In this document: positions 42,741 through 46,526 of the stretch, piece after piece
Layout: each line of letters opens with the position of its first letter
How positions within the stretch are numbered: the first letter of the stretch is position 1
NCBI GenBank assembly: GCA_018830565.1
Contig: JAHJRX010000084.1
Coordinates: 1 to 46,526 of the forward strand
Reading direction: 5' to 3'
DNA: 46,526 nucleotides
DNA from: a bacterium
GTDB taxonomy: Bacteria; UBA9089; JAHJRX01
Translations under genes and position numbers: made by a program
The notes under the pieces: model-generated
Told to the model about the DNA's origin: nothing
The model's input: only the letters and a program-made list of their open reading frames with translations
Database searches by the model: none

Positions 42741-43871
42741 ATGTATCAAATACTTATTTTAATTTTTCTTTTTATCACCCTTTTTATCACTCCTGATGCC
42801 TTCTCTCAAGATTTAAGAGTTAAGATTGGTAGTTTTAAAAATATCTATCTTTCTTCTCCCTTGCCTTATGGAATTGTTCAAAAAGAGAGTCAAGAGGTTT
42901 TATATCAAGGCGATCTAACTAAAGAGGTTACAGTTCTTGGGAGAGGCATTGATATTTCTGGAATAGGGATTTATAGAGATCCTTTAGTAATAGAGTCTAG
43001 TTCAAAATCTTTTATAAAAATAAATAACAAAAGGTATCGGGGAAGCTTAGAACTTAGTGTTTCTGGGGATAATATTAAAGTAATTAATATTATTGATCTA
43101 GAGCAATTTCTATCTGGAGTAATCGGTGGAGAGATGCCTCCTAAATGGCCTGAGGAGGCTCTTAAGGCTCAAGTTATAGCTTCAAGAACATTTGCTTTAA
43201 AAAATAGAGGTAAGCATAAAGAAGAAGGATATGACTTTTGCAATGGTTGGCATTGTCAAGTTTATAAAGGGGTAGATGCCGAAACTTTGGAAATAAGAAA
43301 GATTATAGATGAAACTAAGGGGTTGGTTTTAGTTTATAACAATATACTTGCTAATACTCCTTTTCATTCTTGTTGTGGCGGAGTTACGGCTAAGAGTAGC
43401 TTAGTTTGGAATAGCACAAGTGAATACCCATATTTAGAGTATGCGATAGATCCTTTTTGCAAAGAAGCCCCTCATCAAAGATGGAGAGAAATAGTTTCGG
43501 AAGATACCATAAGAAAGAAACTATCAAAAAGGGACAGTAGCTTAGGGGAAATATATAATATTACTCCTATCAATATAGGATTAGATGGAAGGGCTAAGAA
43601 TATCTCAATTAACCACTCCAATGGAGAATTAATCTTAAATGGCAATGAATTTAGGTTAATTTTAGATCCAACCGTGATAAGAAGTACTCACTTTATTGGC
43701 ATTGAAAAGATAAAAGATAGATTTGTCTTTTCTGGATATGGATGGGGACATGGCGTAGGGCTTTGCCAATGGGGAGCAAAAGGCATGGCGGAAAGTGGTA
43801 AAAATTATCAAGAAATTTTAAGATTTTATTATCCAGGAACAAGCTTAAAAGATAGCTCTACCTCAAACTAA
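42741..43871 (+). CDS. SpoIID/LytB-domain secreted protein (probable peptidoglycan lytic enzyme)
   Basis: The 376-residue protein has a signal peptide (residues ~1-22, ending near AFS) and a SpoIID/LytB domain. It contains FLSGVIGGEMPPKWPEEALK, with the catalytic Glu in GEM, then AQVIASRTFAL, HSCCGGVT and the C-terminal GYGWGHGVGLCQWGAKGMA. SpoIID proteins cleave glycan strands after removal of stem peptides. Stand-alone homologues occur widely in non-sporulating bacteria, so it is no proof of sporulation. It lies between ligA and queA. Confidence 0.88.
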   Translation: MYQILILIFLFITLFITPDAFSQDLRVKIGSFKNIYLSSPLPYGIVQKESQEVLYQGDLTKEVTVLGRGIDISGIGIYRDPLVIESSSKSFIKINNKRYRGSLELSVSGDNIKVINIIDLEQFLSGVIGGEMPPKWPEEALKAQVIASRTFALKNRGKHKEEGYDFCNGWHCQVYKGVDAETLEIRKIIDETKGLVLVYNNILANTPFHSCCGGVTAKSSLVWNSTSEYPYLEYAIDPFCKEAPHQRWREIVSEDTIRKKLSKRDSSLGEIYNITPINIGLDGRAKNISINHSNGELILNGNEFRLILDPTVIRSTHFIGIEKIKDRFVFSGYGWGHGVGLCQWGAKGMAESGKNYQEILRFYYPGTSLKDSSTSN

Positions 43872-43910
43872 TCTGGTGAGGCCAAATTGCCATCACTGGT
43901 GAAGACTTTA

Positions 43911-43951
43911 AAATTAATTTGCTTTAGATCAAATTTTCATTAATAAGTGCT
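43911..43951. repeat. Inverted copy of the 17048 repeat, just upstream of queA
   Basis: The reverse complement of these 41 bases matches 17048-17088 with about three differences. It ends 11 bp before the queA start, next to the ATAAGG that serves as ribosome-binding site. Confidence 0.6.
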
Positions 43952-43961
43952 ATAAGGTTAT

Positions 43962-44984
43962 ATGAAACTACATGAGTTAGATTATCATCTACCCTCTGCT
44001 TTAATTGCTTATGAAGCTTTAAAAAAGAGAAGTCAAGCTCGATTATTAATTTTAAATAAAAAAGATGGTGGCCTTGAACATAAAACATTTAAAGATATTA
44101 TAGATCATCTTTACCCAGGTGATGTTTTAGTCTTAAATGATACCAAAGTATTTCCAGCTAGACTAAAAGGTATAGATCTCTTAAATTACTCTAAAGTAGA
44201 AATTTTATTATTAGAAGGTTTAGCTTCATCCAATATCTGGAAGGCTTTAGTTAAACCAAAAAAAAGATTAAAGATCGGTCAGGTCTTTAATTTTAAGAAT
44301 AAGATATTTGCCTATGTTTTAGACATTATCGATAATGTGGCTGTCTTAGAGCTAAATTATCAAGGAGAACTCTTTGAGCTCTTAGACCAGATAGGAGAAA
44401 TGCCTCTTCCTCCTTATATTAAAAGAAAGGAAAAAAAGAGTGATAAGACAGACTATCAAACAATTTATGCTAAAGAAAATGGTTCCATTGCTGCTCCTAC
44501 CGCGGGACTTCATTTTACTAAAGCCCTTTTAAAAGAAATAAGAAAGAAGGGAATAAGTATTGCCTATCTTACTCTCCATGTAGGATGGGGAAGTTTTAAA
44601 CCAATAAAATGCGAAGAGATAAAAGACCATGAGATGTGGTCGGAATTTTATCAAATAAGCCAAGAGGAAGCTGAGATTATCAACCAATGCCAAGGAAGAG
44701 TAATAGCAGTAGGGACAACTACTACCAGGGCTTTAGAATCTGCTTATTCCGAAAAAGAAAAGAAAGTTTTAAGCGGAGAAAGAACTACTAATATCTTTAT
44801 TTATCCTGATTATAAATTTAAAGTTGTTGATGCCTTAATTACCAATTTTCACTTGCCAAAGTCAACTTTATTAGCTTTGGTTTATGCTTTTGCTACAAAG
44901 AAGAAAGCCCAGAATGCTTATCAAGAAGCGATAGGTAAGGAGTATAAGTTTTATAGTTTTGGTGATGCTATGTATATTTATTAG
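43962..44984 (+). CDS. queA: QueA, tRNA preQ1(34) S-adenosylmethionine ribosyltransferase-isomerase
   Basis: The 340-residue enzyme matches QueA throughout: N-terminal YHLPSALIAYEAL, VLVLNDTKVFPARLKG, GEMPLPPYIKR, YQTIYAKENGSIAAPTAGLH and the C-terminal LITNFHLPKSTLLALVYAF. It transfers the ribosyl group of SAM to preQ1 in tRNA to give epoxyqueuosine. The length is normal for the family. It lies in a plus-strand run of chromosomal genes and is preceded by a dispersed repeat that ends next to its ribosome-binding site. Confidence 0.96.
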   Translation: MKLHELDYHLPSALIAYEALKKRSQARLLILNKKDGGLEHKTFKDIIDHLYPGDVLVLNDTKVFPARLKGIDLLNYSKVEILLLEGLASSNIWKALVKPKKRLKIGQVFNFKNKIFAYVLDIIDNVAVLELNYQGELFELLDQIGEMPLPPYIKRKEKKSDKTDYQTIYAKENGSIAAPTAGLHFTKALLKEIRKKGISIAYLTLHVGWGSFKPIKCEEIKDHEMWSEFYQISQEEAEIINQCQGRVIAVGTTTTRALESAYSEKEKKVLSGERTTNIFIYPDYKFKVVDALITNFHLPKSTLLALVYAFATKKKAQNAYQEAIGKEYKFYSFGDAMYIY

Positions 44985-44986
44985 TT

Positions 44987-45118
44987 TAAAGAAAGATAAA
45001 GATGAAAGGCAGGGATCTTAAGTTATTATTGTCTGCTACCGCTGATAATTTTATATTATTAAAGAAAGATAAAGATGAGAGGCAAGGATCTTAAGTTATT
45101 ATTATTTAGTTTTATATT
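44987..45118 (+). repeat. Tandem partial duplication of a gene start
   Basis: The ~43-bp stretch AAAGAAAGATAAAGATGA...CTTAAGTTATTATT occurs at about 44989-45031 and again at about 45062-45104. The first copy carries its own ATG (45002) but soon runs into a stop; the second begins the real gene at 45075. Confidence 0.75.
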
Positions 45119-46313
45119 AATTGCTTGCTTGGGTATTGCTTTACCTCCAAAGGCTATTTGTCTAAAACTTGATGTTTATGCCAAGCTGGACTTAGAAAAG
45201 AAAGGCGGCAAGGAAGAATTAGCACCCGAAGAATCTGATCTTAGCAAGGAAGCAAAAGAAAATGGGAATAAGGAAAGTGAGTTTAAAGAAATAAACATTA
45301 AAGAAGAGTTTGAAAAATGGAAGAAGGTTCTTTCATCCGTAGAAGAAGTAGTAAGAAAAAGCGAAGAAAAACAAGCCTTTGTCTTATTATGGCAAGCAAA
45401 AGAACTTTTTATGAAAGCTAAAATAGATGATGAGCAAGGTAAGATAGATAAAGTTTTAAGCTTCTTGCAAGAAATGGCTGAATTTATCTCTAAAGCTAAT
45501 AACCTTGCTTGTTCTTCTCTAGATCTCTCTAAAAAGATAACCTTAAGATTAATTTATTTAAATAAGTTAATCTTGGAAGTAGAAAATCTTCTTATTAACG
45601 AACCTAATAAAGAGATGGTGGAAAAAGCTAAAAATTTACTCTGGAAGGCTAAAAAAACTCAGGTGCAATCTCGGATGTTTTTAGATGATCGCGAAAAAGA
45701 GAAAGCCTTATCTTGTCTAAATGAAGGAGCAGCTTATTTAAAAGAAGCCTTGCTTGATCTTGGAAAAGACGAGCAGTTAGATAATAGAGAGCTGGCTTAT
45801 TTAAGATTAGTTAAATTGGCGACTTTAATTGCTGAAACAGAAAAAAGGTTAAGATCTGTTAACCACAAACAAGCTCAGGATATCTTTAATGATGTCTTAC
45901 AGGTAAGGAAGCTGGCTTTAAAGGCTTTTAAAGAGGAAGACTATTGGAAAGCCTTAGAAGGGACTAAAATTAGTACTAATTTGATAAGCAAAGTAAGCAA
46001 AGCGATAGAAGTTATTCCTCATCATAATAAAGATAGGAACAAGGATGATAATAAAGGAAATGCTCTTAAAGAAGGAGACCCTTCTCGTTTAGTTTATCTG
46101 GAATTAGGTAAAGGCTGGGGCTTAATTAAGAAAGCTAAAGAAAGATTAAGCTTAAATAAAGATAATCGTCTTCAAAAGATCTTAACCTTGAGTGAAAAAT
46201 ATTTTTCTAAAGCTTACCAATGTTATCAGAATAAAGACCTAAAGGAAGCTATGAGTAATTTAAGATTATCAAAATCTTTTGCTCTCAAGGTATTAGAAAT
46301 AGCCAATGAGTAA
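45075..46313 (+). CDS. Secreted helical-repeat protein of unknown function
   Basis: The 412-residue protein has a signal peptide (MRGKDLKLLLFSFILIACLG, cleavage near residue 29) and is otherwise charged and alpha-helical. After a Glu/Lys-rich linker (~45-80) there are four loosely related helical units of about 70-80 residues. Each has the pattern 'xxLLWxAKELxxKAK...AlxxLxxAxxxixKA' (near 95-140, 170-220, 260-305 and 345-405), reminiscent of TPR-like or helical-bundle scaffolds. I do not recognise a family. No catalytic motif or cysteine pattern is visible. It could be a periplasmic or surface structural protein. Confidence 0.65.
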   Translation: MRGKDLKLLLFSFILIACLGIALPPKAICLKLDVYAKLDLEKKGGKEELAPEESDLSKEAKENGNKESEFKEINIKEEFEKWKKVLSSVEEVVRKSEEKQAFVLLWQAKELFMKAKIDDEQGKIDKVLSFLQEMAEFISKANNLACSSLDLSKKITLRLIYLNKLILEVENLLINEPNKEMVEKAKNLLWKAKKTQVQSRMFLDDREKEKALSCLNEGAAYLKEALLDLGKDEQLDNRELAYLRLVKLATLIAETEKRLRSVNHKQAQDIFNDVLQVRKLALKAFKEEDYWKALEGTKISTNLISKVSKAIEVIPHHNKDRNKDDNKGNALKEGDPSRLVYLELGKGWGLIKKAKERLSLNKDNRLQKILTLSEKYFSKAYQCYQNKDLKEAMSNLRLSKSFALKVLEIANE

Positions 46314-46350
46314 AGTTTAATAATGAGTAAAGTTTAATCATGAAAAGATT

Positions 46351-46402
46351 ATAATTAGAATTGCTGAGATGGATGATACTTTGATTCAGCAATTCTAATT
46401 AT
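46351..46402. repeat. 17-bp perfect inverted repeat after the last gene
   Basis: ATAATTAGAATTGCTGA (46351-46367) and TCAGCAATTCTAATTAT (46386-46402) pair perfectly around an 18-nt loop. The arms equal the ends of the element at 34548-34911, so this is a short version of the same family; it may also act as a terminator. The remaining ~120 bases to the window end are AT-rich without a visible gene. Confidence 0.65.
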
Positions 46403-46526
46403 GAAAACTTACAAGACAGATTAACCTAATTTCTACGATTTTCATAGAAACATTAATGAATTTTCCCAAAGTTTGAATTAAAAAGAAACTTAATTTGATT
46501 CTAGTTCAGCCTTTTTAATCACACCT

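Noticed and set aside
42741-43871. Evidence for sporulation
   Set aside because: SpoIID/LytB-domain proteins occur widely outside sporeformers, and no other sporulation gene is present.

Overview
This window reads as a piece of an uncultured anaerobic bacterium that respires sulfate or another oxidised sulfur compound. It carries nearly the whole dissimilatory sulfate-reduction gene set: sat-aprBA-qmoABC and dsrC-MKJOP-AB-D, with dsrN and a dsrL-like gene. It also holds the sulfate-reducer/archaeal type of heme synthesis from siroheme (Ahb) and cytochrome c maturation system II (ResB/CcsA). The DNA is AT-rich by eye, most so after about 35 kb. I cannot fix the phylum from sequence reading alone; the many short intergenic repeats are a habit of several uncultured lineages.

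Layout. (1) 1-6.7 kb: a decayed type I restriction-modification locus on the minus strand: radC, hsdM, fic, hsdS, a yhcG-like nuclease with an internal deletion, and an hsdR start codon region cut off by an insertion sequence. A second transposase fragment lies at 6.48 kb. (2) 6.7-15.5 kb, minus strand: sat-aprB-aprA-qmoA-qmoB-qmoC, which activates sulfate to APS, reduces APS to sulfite, and links this to the quinone pool. A tandem repeat separates sat from aprB. (3) 15.7-18.7 kb: a LysR regulator facing the same way as sat, then on the plus strand a small unknown gene, a TauE/SafE-type anion exporter and a small membrane protein. (4) 18.9-34.4 kb, minus strand: a dsr supercluster. In transcription order it is an SQR-like flavoprotein, a DsrE-like protein, an HdrA remnant, an MNT/HEPN pair, an MvhD-like protein, a CGGC protein, dsrN, dsrC, dsrM, dsrK, dsrJ, dsrO, dsrP, dsrA, a broken four-helix-bundle gene, dsrB, dsrD and dsrL. 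(5) 34.4-35.0 kb: a small element bounded by inverted repeats that carries an hsdM fragment. (6) 35.1-40.6 kb, plus strand: resB, ccsA, ahbC, ahbD and a fused ahbA-ahbB. (7) 40.7-46.3 kb, plus strand: ordinary chromosomal genes (ligA, a SpoIID-like gene, queA) and a secreted helical-repeat protein.

The parts work together. Siroheme serves DsrAB, probably after amidation by DsrN, and is also the Ahb precursor of heme. Heme feeds the b-hemes of QmoC and DsrM and, through ResB/CcsA, the c-hemes of DsrJ. DsrC carries sulfur from DsrAB to the DsrMKJOP membrane complex.

The most distinctive feature is how heavily this essential metabolic island is invaded by short repeats and small elements. dsrA and dsrB are split by a repeat-flanked, frameshifted gene. 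A palindromic repeat arm sits in frame inside dsrN. A 69-bp 3' end is shared by two unrelated genes. A palindromic element truncates an hdrA remnant. No new enzymatic system is clearly visible. The DsrD plus DsrL combination and the repeat-driven remodelling are the points most worth following up.
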